Notes under the pieces: model-generated
The model's input: the letters and a program-made list of their open reading frames with translations, nothing else
The model's database searches: none
Told to the model about the DNA's origin: nothing
Position numbers and translations under genes: made by a program
Origin: Prochlorococcus sp. AG-409-G20
GTDB lineage: Bacteria; Cyanobacteriota; Cyanobacteriia; PCC-6307; Cyanobiaceae
Direction: 5' to 3'
Length of the DNA: 64,000 bases
Assembly: GCA_003215775.1 (NCBI GenBank)
Contig: QCJW01000003.1
Span: forward strand, 1 to 64,000
In this document: positions 18,721 through 28,887 of the stretch, one piece after another
Layout of the letters: each line of letters starts with the position of its first letter
Position numbering within the stretch: position 1 is the first letter of the stretch

Positions 18721-18984
18721 GAGCAGAGAGTCTCCTTCAACTCATTAACGAAATCCTTTAAGAATCATATGGACATAAGCGCGATTCTGGGCACTTAAAA
18801 TCTTGAGAATTCTTGTTTTTAATCCTCAATTCCTTCTGAGACTAGCTTCTCAGGGAAATTAAATCTGTAATTATTCTCCAAGCTTAAGATCTTGAACTCA
18901 AAAATCACCAAATATGATTCCTAACATCATAGGAAAACTCAAAATCTCATCTCAACCACTCCATGGCAGAACAATGTTCCTAAA

Positions 18985-19578
18985 ATGAGCAGCAAGAACC
19001 AACATCGATCAATTTATTGGTTTACCCCGCTAATAGCAGGAAGTTTCTGTGCCTTGGGATATCGAGTAAGTGAAAGACTTATTTCTAGTCAAATTTCCCT
19101 ACACAATGAGCCTGGCAATCAACAACTTTTTGAAAACAAACAATTTCCTGGGAAAACACTTAAGGATTTAAATCTTGATCATCAAAAAAAAATTAATAGT
19201 CTAAGAAAGCAGGAAGCTTTACTAGCAGCCGAAAAGAAAGCTCAACAAGAGGCTTTACTAGCAGCTGAAAAGAAAGCTCAACAAGAGGCTTTACTAGCAG
19301 CTGAAAAAAAAGCTCAACAAGAGGCTTTACTAGCAGCTGAAAGAAAAGCTCAGCAAGAGGCTTTACTAGCAATCCAAAAGAGTAGCGAACTGCAAAAAAG
19401 GATATCTACAGCCATACAAGAGACACAAAAAAAGCAGCTCCAAGCTGCTCTACAGAGTTTAGAGAGATCTGAAAACCCAACTCAAATAGTCGGGGATAGC
19501 AATCATAATAGTTCAGTTCAGCTTGAACCAACCAGTAAAAATATCATTGAACTATTCAAAGCCCTTCCTAACCCTTAA
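18985..19578 (+). CDS. TolA-like membrane-anchored protein with 12-residue repeats
   Basis: The protein has 197 residues. Residues 11-27 form a probable single membrane segment or signal anchor. Residues 77-132 carry just over four tandem copies of the 12-mer EALLAAEKKAQQ, a continuous charged helix like the TolA stalk. A helical segment and a polar tail follow. No enzymatic motif is seen. It may span the periplasm as a rigid rod; that is inference from composition. It heads a group with a small coiled-coil protein and a UbiB-type kinase, 42 bases apart. Confidence 0.65.
   Translation: MSSKNQHRSIYWFTPLIAGSFCALGYRVSERLISSQISLHNEPGNQQLFENKQFPGKTLKDLNLDHQKKINSLRKQEALLAAEKKAQQEALLAAEKKAQQEALLAAEKKAQQEALLAAERKAQQEALLAIQKSSELQKRISTAIQETQKKQLQAALQSLERSENPTQIVGDSNHNSSVQLEPTSKNIIELFKALPNP
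19213..19380 (+). repeat. 36-bp tandem repeat within a coding region, about 4.6 units
   Basis: Consecutive near-identical 36-base units begin at 19213, 19249, 19285 and 19321, with a partial fifth from 19357. Differences are a few single bases (for example aag/aaa and caa/cag codon changes). Each unit keeps the reading frame, so copy number could change without a frameshift. Low divergence points to recent duplication or ongoing homogenisation. Confidence 0.9.
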
Positions 19579-19620
19579 GAATGACAAACTTCCACTATCC
19601 TTATTTTCTTCAATAAAATA

Positions 19621-19935
19621 ATGGCTTCCTCTGAAACCTTTGTCAAAGCAGCATTCAATCTTCTAACAGCTCGCTTTCAAAACAAATTAATAAGTGTTGC
19701 CGACAAATTATCTGAGAAGGGAAAGAATACTCCTGATCGATTAAGAGAAGAATGGCACCTATTTCAAGAGGAAGTCATTGAAGAAGCTAATCGATTAGAA
19801 AGGTTACAAAATAAAGAGGAAGACCAATTCAATAAACAATCTACACCTCATCAAAGTGACAATATCTTAGATAGAATTGATCGAATCAGAGAAAAGATTA
19901 CAAGGCTAGCTGTAAAAGTTGAGGAAAGAAATTGA
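19621..19935 (+). CDS. small helical coiled-coil protein
   Basis: This encodes a 104-residue, mainly helical protein with an amphipathic N-terminal helix (about 5-50), a charged Glu/Gln-rich middle and a C-terminal heptad-like helix (82-102). There is no signal peptide or known domain. It overlaps the UbiB-type gene by 4 bases (TTGA), so the two are probably translated together. It could be a partner of that kinase-like protein; the evidence is position only. Confidence 0.65.
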   Translation: MASSETFVKAAFNLLTARFQNKLISVADKLSEKGKNTPDRLREEWHLFQEEVIEEANRLERLQNKEEDQFNKQSTPHQSDNILDRIDRIREKITRLAVKVEERN

Positions 19936-21611
19936 TTGTTCTCAAGAAACTTTCAAGTGTTATATCACACATAACTCGTTCCATCAGAATTTGGCTTATA
20001 GTTCTAAAAATTCTCTTACTAATCTGGTGGGACTCTAAAACCTGGAGCTATCTTGGTGGTTTTACTCCCAAAAGGAAAACAAAGAGGCAAGTTATTCGTG
20101 CTCAATGGTTAACTTCTCAGCTTCTGCAACTTGGCTCTGCTTTTATCAAACTCGGGCAACTTCTTTCAGCCAGGCCAGATGTTTTACCAGCAGAATGGGT
20201 GTTAGAGCTAGCCAAATTACAAGACAAGGTTCCTCCTTTTGATTTTGAAAAAGCACTTTCAATTATTGAAAATGAACTAGGGACTAGAGCTAAAGAAATT
20301 TCTGAAATTACTACTACACCATTAGGAGCAGCATCACTAGCTCAAGTTCATCGTGCAACCTTAAGAAGTGGGCGCGAGGTGGTTTTCAAAATCCAGCGAC
20401 CTGGACTTGAAAAATTATTCCGACTTGATTTGGCAATAATGCAACAAGTTGCCTCTGTTCTTCAGCGCAATCGAAGTTGGAGTAATGGTCGAGATTGGGT
20501 TGGCATGGCTCAAGAATGCCAACGAGTACTAATCCGAGAACTAGATTTCCGAATTGAAGCTCAATATGCTGCTCGATTCCGTCAACAATTCCTCGAGAAT
20601 CCAGATATTCGTGTTCCTCAAGTTCTCTGGCAACTCAGCACAAAAAAAATTCTTTGTCTTGATTATGTACCTGGGATCAAAATCAATGATCTTGAAGGAT
20701 TAAAAAGAGAAGGTATCGACCCAACTTTGATTGCTCAAATAGGTGCAGAAAGTTACTTACAACAACTAGTCAGATTTGGTTTTTTTCATGCGGACCCACA
20801 TCCGGGAAACCTGGCAGTTGCTACTGATGGTGCACTTGTCTACTACGACTTCGGCATGATGGGCCTCATCTCAAATAGCCTCCGAAATAGAATTGGCACG
20901 ATGGTTCGTGCAGCGGCAACAAGAGATGCGAAAGCACTAGTTGAAGAATTTCAAGCGGCTGGTCTTATAGCTGAAGGAATTGACATAGGGCCAGTTCGTC
21001 GTCTCGTAAGAGTAATGCTCCAAGAAGCTCTTACACCGCCTTTTAATTCAAATATCGTGCAAAAGATATCAGGAGATATCTATGACCTTGTTTATGGGAA
21101 ACCTTTTCGACTACCTGTTGAGCTCATTTTTGTAATGAGAGCACTTTCAACTTTTGAAGGAGTAGGGCGTAGTCTTGACCCAAGCTTTAACTTGTTTGCA
21201 ATAGCCAAACCATATCTTCTTCCCCTCATGGCTTCTAATGGTTCTAATCCAAACGATTTAATAAATGAACTAGGACGCCAATTTGGCTCCCTAGGGAGTA
21301 AAGCTGTTGGTCTACCGAAACGTCTTGACGAAAACCTAGAACGCTTAGAGCAAGGTGACCTGCTGCTACAAATTCGGATGGGTGAATCCGATAGACAATT
21401 GCGCAGGATGGTCAATGCCCAACAAGCCATGGGCCAATCCGTGTTACTTGGCTGTCTTGGAATTGCAGCCGCACTTTTAAAGAATAATGATCAAATTGCT
21501 TTCGCAATTATCCCAATAGTTATTGCAATTCCAATTGGTATTGGATGGATAAAATTACAAATCAGAATGGGTCGAGATCGAAGGATAGAAGCGAGGACTT
21601 CTAAAAAATAA
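19932..21611 (+). CDS. UbiB/ABC1 (AarF) family atypical kinase
   Basis: A member of the UbiB/ADCK family, linked to quinone and prenyl-lipid metabolism in bacteria and plastids. In 559 residues it shows the family KxGQ motif (Lys73-Gln76) and the Ala-rich loop GAASLAQVH (132-140) that replaces the Gly loop. It also has Lys153 in FKIQRPG, the catalytic-loop HADPHPGN (about 286) and the metal-binding YDFG (about 304). Two hydrophobic segments lie at the C-terminus. The start is TTG overlapping the upstream stop. In a phylloquinone/plastoquinone-making cell a role in quinone or tocopherol handling is plausible but unproven. Confidence 0.92.
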   Translation: MIVLKKLSSVISHITRSIRIWLIVLKILLLIWWDSKTWSYLGGFTPKRKTKRQVIRAQWLTSQLLQLGSAFIKLGQLLSARPDVLPAEWVLELAKLQDKVPPFDFEKALSIIENELGTRAKEISEITTTPLGAASLAQVHRATLRSGREVVFKIQRPGLEKLFRLDLAIMQQVASVLQRNRSWSNGRDWVGMAQECQRVLIRELDFRIEAQYAARFRQQFLENPDIRVPQVLWQLSTKKILCLDYVPGIKINDLEGLKREGIDPTLIAQIGAESYLQQLVRFGFFHADPHPGNLAVATDGALVYYDFGMMGLISNSLRNRIGTMVRAAATRDAKALVEEFQAAGLIAEGIDIGPVRRLVRVMLQEALTPPFNSNIVQKISGDIYDLVYGKPFRLPVELIFVMRALSTFEGVGRSLDPSFNLFAIAKPYLLPLMASNGSNPNDLINELGRQFGSLGSKAVGLPKRLDENLERLEQGDLLLQIRMGESDRQLRRMVNAQQAMGQSVLLGCLGIAAALLKNNDQIAFAIIPIVIAIPIGIGWIKLQIRMGRDRRIEARTSKK

Positions 21612-21656
21612 TTAGTGCAAGCAAAGAAAGAAGCAAATTTCTTGATAATAAAGTCG

Positions 21657-22976
<1,320 letters not shown>

Positions 22977-23095
22977 TTAGGAGAGATATCCAAGAAGTTG
23001 ATGATGTTTTGTACTCCTGCCATTTCAGAAGTAATAATGTCTCGGATTTTGGCCCAGAATAAACTTACTTGTTTGTGCTCATGAGGTCTACCTAT

Positions 23096-23497
23096 ATGCG
23101 AATGCTCCACACAATGATCAGGGTAGGAGATCTAGAGAAATCTCTAAGTTTTTACACCAAAGTGCTTGGCATGCATTTACTACGTAAAAAAGATTACCCA
23201 ACTGGAAGATTTACACTCGCATTTGTTGGCTATGGTCAAGAAAGTGAGGTTACTGTTCTGGAACTAACCCATAATTGGGACCAATCTCAATACGAGATTG
23301 GTACTGGGTATGGCCATATAGCATTGGGCGTTGAGAATATTTATGCAACCTGTGAAAATATTTCAGAAAACGGAGGAAATATTGTCAGAGCGCCAGGCCC
23401 CATGAAACATGGAAAAACAATAATTGCCTTCGTAGAGGATCCTGATGGGTACAAAATTGAACTAATTGAATTATCCAAAAATAAAAAGGACTCTTAG
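23096..23497 (+). CDS. gloA: lactoylglutathione lyase (glyoxalase I)
   Basis: This enzyme converts the hemithioacetal of methylglyoxal and glutathione to S-lactoylglutathione, detoxifying a glycolytic by-product. All four metal ligands sit at the positions known for bacterial GlxI: His5, Glu56, His74 and Glu122. I chose the ATG at 23096 (133 residues, MRMLHTM) because a GAGG lies 9 bases before it. Upstream in-frame starts at 23069 and 23081 lack an RBS. It lies 5 bases before the ClpB-type gene. Confidence 0.95.
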   Translation: MRMLHTMIRVGDLEKSLSFYTKVLGMHLLRKKDYPTGRFTLAFVGYGQESEVTVLELTHNWDQSQYEIGTGYGHIALGVENIYATCENISENGGNIVRAPGPMKHGKTIIAFVEDPDGYKIELIELSKNKKDS

Positions 23498-23502
23498 ATC
23501 CT

Positions 23503-26271
23503 ATGAGTAACTTGAACACTCCTTCAGATTCGATACAAGGTAGTCTTAGCACTAACCCTGATTTGTTTAGTAATGATGCATGGAACCTATTACTGGGAGG
23601 ACAGGATATAGCTCGCCGATGGAAACATCAAGACTTAGATGTTGAACATATTCTACAAGTTCTTTTTAGTGAAAAATCGTACATAAATTTAATTGAAGCA
23701 CTCCCAATTAATCAGTCTGCACTGCTTGATGAGTTAGAAGTCTTTCTTGCTGAGCAAACAATCTCAAACGAAGAAAATTTATATATTGGTGATGATCTTG
23801 AGGAGCTTCTAGAAACTGCAGATCAATTCAGAATGCGATGGGGATCAAGGCTTATAGACGTCTCTCATATTCTTCTTGCTATTGGCCGAGATGAAAGGAT
23901 TGGAGCAGAGCTTTTTCGAAATTTAGGACTTCCCAGTGAACGATTAGAAGCAGAGTTAAGACGACTACCAAAAAGTTATTCACGAAAGAAAGAAAATAAC
24001 AAAAGCACTATTAGTAATACAGGTAAGAAGGTAACTGAAACTCAATCTCCTAATTCCACCAATTTACCACCTAATATTTCTTCCAAAGTAACTACTAAAA
24101 ATAAGTCCATAGAATTGGAACTGAAAAATGAAATAAAGGCTCTAGAAACCTATGGGCGTGACCTTACCTTGGCAGCGAGTGCTGGAGAACTTGACCCAGT
24201 TATTGGTAGAGACCCTGAAATAAGACGTCTTATAAAGGTTCTCTCAAGACGTGGGAAAAACAACCCTGTTTTAATTGGGCCACCTGGTGTTGGGAAAACG
24301 GCGATTGCAGAATTATTAGCCCAAAAGATTGTCTCAGAAGAAGTTCCTAAATCGCTGCAAGGAGTTAAGTTAATAGCGCTTGATTTAGGAGCATTAATAG
24401 CAGGAGCAAAATTTCGAGGACAATTTGAGGAAAGATTCAGATCAGTCTTGTCAGAGGTGAGCAATCCAGATGCAAGAGTAATACTTTTTATTGATGAATT
24501 ACATACAGTAATAAGCAATGACAGATCAAGTGCCGATGCAGGCAGCCTACTCAAACCTTTTCTTGCAAGAGGTGATCTACGTTGTATTGGAGCAACAACA
24601 CCCGAAAACTATCGAAGAACAGTTGAAAAAGATCAGGCTTTAAATAGGCGTTTTCAACAAGTAATAATTAAAGAGCCAAGTCTTGAATTAAGTCTAGAAA
24701 TTCTTCGAGGGCTAAAAGAGCAGTATGAGAATCACCATGAAGTAACAATAACTGATTCAGCAATCGAAACAGCAAATCGACTTGCCAATAGATATATCAG
24801 TGACCGATGTCTCCCCGACAAGGCAATAGATCTAATAGATGAAGCATCAGCTCACCTCAAAATCGATGCAACCTCTAAACCTCAAATAATCGAAGAGGCA
24901 GAGACAAATCTCAGGCAGATTAACCTCAGTTTTAATAAGATCAATGGGAGCTCAGATCTAGAAAAAGAACATTTCGAAACTCAACTAAAAGAGGCAGAGG
25001 AACATTTATCCAAGCTTATAAAGCAATGGAAAGATGAACTTTCCCAACTAGAGAATTATCAGCAATTAACAATGCAGATTGAACATTTGCATAAAGAAAT
25101 CTCAACAGCCCGAGACAAGGGAGACCTGGAGGAAGCAGCAAGACTGGAATATGATCAATTACATTTTCTGCAACTACGCAAGGGTGACATTGAGAATGAC
25201 TTGGCAGCATTAAAAAAATCCCAAACCGCACTTGTAAGGGACCAAGTGGAGCCCGAGGATATTGCTGATGTAGTCGCAAGGTGGACTGGAATACCTATAC
25301 AACGTGTGCTAGCTGAAGAGAGACAAAAGCTCTTAAATCTCGAACTTGAATTAAGCCAAAGAGTTATTGGTCAATTAGAGGCTGTCCAGGCAGTTTCTGC
25401 AGCCATTCGGCGAGCTCGCGCAGGCATGAAAGACCCTAGAAGACCTATTGGATCTTTTTTATTTCTTGGACCAACTGGTGTTGGAAAAACTGAACTTGCG
25501 AAATCCTTAGCATCATCATTATTTGACGAAGAAGAAGCTCTAGTAAGACTTGATATGAGTGAATTCATGGAAAGGAATGCAGTCGCTCGTTTAATAGGCG
25601 CTCCTCCTGGGTATGTGGGATATGAAGAAGGTGGTCAATTAACCGAAGCTGTTAGGCAAAAACCATATGCTGTTTTGCTACTTGATGAAATTGAAAAAGC
25701 ACATCCAGATGTTTTCAATTTGCTCCTTCAGATGTTGGATGATGGTCGTCTTACTGATTCCCAAGGAAGAACAGTTGATTTTCGCAATACAGTCATAGTC
25801 ATGACTAGCAACCTTGCGAGTAGGGCGATATTGGACTCGACAAGACTTTCTGTTGAGGATGGCAATGAAACTCCATCCCGTGAGCAAATGCTTACAGAAG
25901 AAATTGATAAGGCATTGACAAAACAATTCCGTCCAGAATTCTTAAATCGAATTGATGAGGTCATCAGATTTAGGCCACTGAAGGCAAGTGACCTTGGACA
26001 AATTGTCCGACTTCAAATTCAAGAATTAGCCAATCTTCTTATTGAGCAAGATCTTGAACTCCGTGTAAATGAAGAAACAATTGAAGCACTTGCACTTCAA
26101 GGATATGAACCAGAGTATGGGGCTAGACCTCTTCGACGTATTATTCGGCGAAAACTTGAAAACCCCCTAGCGACTCAATTATTAGAAGAGCAATTTCATA
26201 ATACAAGAGCAATTCGAGTTCAACTCGACCATGACGGGTCGGAAAACCTTGTCTTCATTCCCGAAGACTAA
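23503..26271 (+). CDS. clpB: ClpB-type AAA+ disaggregase (probably the ClpB2 paralogue)
   Basis: A 922-residue Hsp100 chaperone. An N domain (about 20-150) is joined by a long Ser/Thr/Asn/Lys-rich linker (about 155-205) to NBD1 with Walker A GPPGVGKT (259-266) and FIDELHT. A coiled-coil middle domain (about 465-590) marks it as ClpB rather than ClpC. NBD2 has GPTGVGKT (about 656) and LLDEIEKAHP. Pore loop 1 reads GAKFRGQF, with Phe where Tyr is usual; pore loop 2 GYVGYEEGG is intact. The divergent N domain and linker suggest the second, ClpB2-like cyanobacterial paralogue. That choice is inference. Confidence 0.9.
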   Translation: MSNLNTPSDSIQGSLSTNPDLFSNDAWNLLLGGQDIARRWKHQDLDVEHILQVLFSEKSYINLIEALPINQSALLDELEVFLAEQTISNEENLYIGDDLEELLETADQFRMRWGSRLIDVSHILLAIGRDERIGAELFRNLGLPSERLEAELRRLPKSYSRKKENNKSTISNTGKKVTETQSPNSTNLPPNISSKVTTKNKSIELELKNEIKALETYGRDLTLAASAGELDPVIGRDPEIRRLIKVLSRRGKNNPVLIGPPGVGKTAIAELLAQKIVSEEVPKSLQGVKLIALDLGALIAGAKFRGQFEERFRSVLSEVSNPDARVILFIDELHTVISNDRSSADAGSLLKPFLARGDLRCIGATTPENYRRTVEKDQALNRRFQQVIIKEPSLELSLEILRGLKEQYENHHEVTITDSAIETANRLANRYISDRCLPDKAIDLIDEASAHLKIDATSKPQIIEEAETNLRQINLSFNKINGSSDLEKEHFETQLKEAEEHLSKLIKQWKDELSQLENYQQLTMQIEHLHKEISTARDKGDLEEAARLEYDQLHFLQLRKGDIENDLAALKKSQTALVRDQVEPEDIADVVARWTGIPIQRVLAEERQKLLNLELELSQRVIGQLEAVQAVSAAIRRARAGMKDPRRPIGSFLFLGPTGVGKTELAKSLASSLFDEEEALVRLDMSEFMERNAVARLIGAPPGYVGYEEGGQLTEAVRQKPYAVLLLDEIEKAHPDVFNLLLQMLDDGRLTDSQGRTVDFRNTVIVMTSNLASRAILDSTRLSVEDGNETPSREQMLTEEIDKALTKQFRPEFLNRIDEVIRFRPLKASDLGQIVRLQIQELANLLIEQDLELRVNEETIEALALQGYEPEYGARPLRRIIRRKLENPLATQLLEEQFHNTRAIRVQLDHDGSENLVFIPED

Positions 26272-26346
26272 TTGTCTTATATCAAGTAAGCTCTCAAGTT
26301 AAATTTCCTTTAGAAGAAAAATTTTGTAGCCACACGCTTTATTTAA

Positions 26347-26589
26347 GTGACAAGTTCCCAATCCAAAGAACCAACCGAGCCAAGCTCTTCTACTGATGAC
26401 AAGCAACCAACTCGAAAGAATGGTTTTTTATCCTCTACATTAGATGAGCTAAAACTTGTAGTTTGGCCTAGTCGCCAGCAGCTTTTCAGCGAGTCAATTG
26501 CTGTAATACTAATGGTAATGGTTTCTGCTGCTGCAATTGCGGCTGTGAGCCGTTTTTATGGATGGGGAGCCTCTCAAATTTTCCAGTAA
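26347..26589 (+). CDS. secE: preprotein translocase subunit SecE
   Basis: SecE clamps SecY in the translocon of the plasma and thylakoid membranes. This 80-residue form is the short single-span type. A polar Ser/Thr-rich head is followed by the family signature ELKLVVWPSRQQL and one membrane segment (about 50-70). The start is GTG. It opens the conserved secE-nusG-ribosomal protein cluster, 53 bases before nusG. Confidence 0.95.
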   Translation: MTSSQSKEPTEPSSSTDDKQPTRKNGFLSSTLDELKLVVWPSRQQLFSESIAVILMVMVSAAAIAAVSRFYGWGASQIFQ

Positions 26590-26642
26590 CCCAATAGAGT
26601 TCTCCATCAACGATTCTTAACTAACCCTTGAATTCCTAAAAA

Positions 26643-27317
26643 GTGACAGAGTTAAATTCCTCACCCCAAGAAAATCCCGAGGTGCAGGATATTCCTACCT
26701 CTCAAGATGAGCCTGAAAGTTCACTTAATTCCTCTTCATTAGCCCCTAAAACAAATATTGCACGCTGGTATGCCATTCAAGTGGCTTCGAGTTGTGAAAA
26801 AAAAGTCAAAGCAACTCTTGAACAAAGGGCTGTAACCCTAGGAGTAAGCAATAGGATTCTCGAAATAGAAATTCCTCAAACACCGGCTGTGAAATTAAAA
26901 AAAGATGGGAGTCGTCAATCAACAGAAGAAAAAGTATTTCCAGGCTATGTATTAGTTCGTATGGTGCTTGATGAAGACACAATGATGGCCGTAAGAAGCA
27001 CACCTAATGTCATCAATTTTGTAGGTGCGGAAGACAGGAGAGCCACAGGTAAAGCAAGAGGTCATATCAAGCCAAGACCTTTAAGCCGTCAAGAAGTAGA
27101 TAGAATCTTCAAAAGAGCTGCTGAAAAGAAAACCGTCGTCAAATTGGATCTTGATGAAGGGGATCAAATTATTGTTACTTCAGGTCCTTTCAAGGATTTC
27201 CAAGGAGAAGTTATTGAAGTATCTGGTGAACGGAACAAGCTCAAAGCACTACTATCAATTTTCGGAAGAGAAACTCCAGTAGAACTGGAATTCTCTCAAA
27301 TCAATAAGCAGAACTAA
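26643..27317 (+). CDS. nusG: transcription elongation/termination factor NusG
   Basis: NusG binds RNA polymerase and couples transcription with Rho and ribosomes. The 224-residue protein has an acidic 40-residue N-terminal extension, an NGN domain starting at WYAIQVAS, the KVFPGYVLVRM and VINFVGAE motifs, and a C-terminal KOW domain (EGDQIIVTSGPFKDFQGEVI). The start is GTG. A GC-rich structured leader separates it from rplK. Confidence 0.97.
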   Translation: MTELNSSPQENPEVQDIPTSQDEPESSLNSSSLAPKTNIARWYAIQVASSCEKKVKATLEQRAVTLGVSNRILEIEIPQTPAVKLKKDGSRQSTEEKVFPGYVLVRMVLDEDTMMAVRSTPNVINFVGAEDRRATGKARGHIKPRPLSRQEVDRIFKRAAEKKTVVKLDLDEGDQIIVTSGPFKDFQGEVIEVSGERNKLKALLSIFGRETPVELEFSQINKQN

Positions 27318-27427
27318 AACAGCGGCGGCCGTCTCCCTGCGGAGGGCGGCCCGAGAGGTAGGTTGGTCCCCTCGCCGCACCTGTCTCAAGGGCCAGGTAA
27401 TCCGCAATTGTTCAACTCCACCCGCCG
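27318..27427 (+). promoter_or_regulatory. GC-rich structured leader of rplK
   Basis: The 79 bases from 27322 to 27400 are about 72% G+C by my count, far above the AT-rich surroundings. A strong hairpin can form at 27327-27351 (GGCCG pairing with CGGCC, continued by TCC with GGA across a small bulge), with weaker stems after it. No T run follows, so this is not a simple terminator. It is more likely a regulatory RNA leader for the L11-L1 genes, or a NusG/ribosomal-protein contact site. I know of no family name. Confidence 0.55.
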
Positions 27428-27853
27428 ATGGCCAAGAAAGTAGTAGCTGTGATCAAACTTGCCCTTCAAGCGGGCAAAGCAAATCCTGCACCCCCAGTCG
27501 GTCCTGCATTAGGACAACATGGAGTAAATATCATGGCGTTCTGTAAGGAATACAACGCAAGAACTCAAGACAAAGCAGGATTTGTCATTCCTGTAGAAAT
27601 TTCAGTCTTTGAAGATCGAAGTTTCACCTTTATTACTAAGACGCCTCCTGCCTCAGTCCTGCTGACTAAAGCCGCCGGAGTTGACAAAGGTTCTGGTGAA
27701 TCCGCAAAAGGTCAAGCAGGTACGATTAGCAAGTCTCAACTTGAGGAAATAGCAAAAACCAAGCTACCTGATCTCAACTGCACAAGCATTGAATCAGCAA
27801 TGAAAGTCATAGAAGGAACTGCCCGAAATATGGGTATTTCCGTCAAAGACTAA
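27428..27853 (+). CDS. rplK: 50S ribosomal protein L11
   Basis: L11 forms the GTPase-associated centre with 23S rRNA and L10, and is needed for Rel activation on stalled ribosomes (a rel gene lies at 40.3 kb). The 141-residue protein has the typical [20 protein letters not shown] start, [12 protein letters not shown], and the C-terminal [15 protein letters not shown]. It is followed by rplA after 79 bases. Confidence 0.98.
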   Translation: MAKKVVAVIKLALQAGKANPAPPVGPALGQHGVNIMAFCKEYNARTQDKAGFVIPVEISVFEDRSFTFITKTPPASVLLTKAAGVDKGSGESAKGQAGTISKSQLEEIAKTKLPDLNCTSIESAMKVIEGTARNMGISVKD

Positions 27854-27932
27854 AATTAACTAAATTTTTTTCCTAAAATTTCCAACACCTATCGGGGGAG
27901 ACAAACAAGTCGCTTGAACCCCATACTTAGTT

Positions 27933-28640
27933 ATGACAAAACTATCTAAAAGAATTGAAAAGTTAACTTCAAAAATTGAAGATCGACTCTACCAACCACT
28001 TGAAGCAATTGAGCTTGTCAAAGAGAATGCAAACGCCAAGTTTGATGAAACAATTGAAGCTCATGCACGTTTAGGAATTGATCCTAAATACACAGACCAG
28101 CAACTAAGAACAACAGTCGCCCTCCCAAAAGGTACTGGCCAAAGTATAAAAATCGCAGTAATTGCCAGAGGAGAAAAAGTAGCTGAAGCCAAAAATGCAG
28201 GAGCAGAACTGGCTGGAGATGATGACTTAGTTGAGCAAATCAACAAAGGAGAAATGGGTTTCGATTTACTCATAGCCACACCAGACATGATGCCTAAAGT
28301 TGCGAAACTAGGACGGGTTCTAGGTCCTAGAGGCCTAATGCCCAATCCCAAGGCAGGAACAGTTACTACTGACTTAACTTCAGCGATTAATGAATTCAAA
28401 GCTGGCAAACTCGAATTCAGAGCAGACAAAGCTGGAATAGTCCATGTTCGTTTCGGGAAAGCGAGCTTCTCAGCTTCAGACCTATTGGAAAACCTAAAGA
28501 CTCTTCAAGGAACAATTGATAGAAATAAACCCAGTGGGGCAAAGGGACGCTACTGGAAAAGCCTTTATCTCTCATCAACCATGGGTCCTTCTATTGAGGT
28601 AGACGTAAATGCTCTCCAAGATATGCAACAAGATGGGTAA
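27933..28640 (+). CDS. rplA: 50S ribosomal protein L1
   Basis: L1 forms the L1 stalk that helps release deacylated tRNA, and often represses its own mRNA. The 235-residue protein contains the signature [20 protein letters not shown] and [15 protein letters not shown]. The spacer before it (27854-27932) holds a possible stem pairing GGGG (near 27895) with CCCC (near 27919), which could be an L1 feedback site; that is only a guess. Confidence 0.98.
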   Translation: MTKLSKRIEKLTSKIEDRLYQPLEAIELVKENANAKFDETIEAHARLGIDPKYTDQQLRTTVALPKGTGQSIKIAVIARGEKVAEAKNAGAELAGDDDLVEQINKGEMGFDLLIATPDMMPKVAKLGRVLGPRGLMPNPKAGTVTTDLTSAINEFKAGKLEFRADKAGIVHVRFGKASFSASDLLENLKTLQGTIDRNKPSGAKGRYWKSLYLSSTMGPSIEVDVNALQDMQQDG

Positions 28641-28680
28641 CTAGCCCTTCTTGGTGTATCTTTAAAGCTTGGCTTAAGCC

Positions 28681-28775
28681 ATAGGGCAAGCGCCCGACCC
28701 AAGACAGTAGGTTTCAAAATTTCTCTGATTTCTGTTGAAAGCAAGAATTTTGTTTAAATCCTGCCGAGGTACAAG
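28681..28775 (+). promoter_or_regulatory. ribosomal protein L10 leader (core)
   Basis: The transcript upstream of rplJ carries the two halves of the L10-binding leader: AGACAGTAGG at about 28702 and CCTGCCGAGG at about 28760, separated by an internal stem-loop region. These match my memory of the widespread L10_leader RNA, to which L10(L12)4 binds to repress its own operon. The leader lies 110-200 bases upstream of the rplJ start. Confidence 0.8.
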
Positions 28776-28818
28776 CAACGATTTTTCCAAATTGGATTGG
28801 ATCGGAAAGCAACCTCGT

Positions 28819-28837
28819 CTCCTTGATAATCAAGGAG
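28819..28837 (+). promoter_or_regulatory. stem-loop in the rplJ leader
   Basis: A perfect 8-bp stem (CTCCTTGA with TCAAGGAG) with a TAA loop lies between the L10 leader core and the rplJ start. It is followed by the self-complementary ACCTTAAGGT and no T run. It may be part of an attenuation or translation-control switch governed by the leader. Confidence 0.5.
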
Positions 28838-28887
28838 CACCTTAAGGTCGCCTGTCCAGCTTCTTCCCCTGATTCGATCCAATTCCT

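Noticed and set aside
19213..19380. Regular repeats considered as a CRISPR array
   Set aside because: The units are directly adjacent without spacers and encode an in-frame helical repeat.
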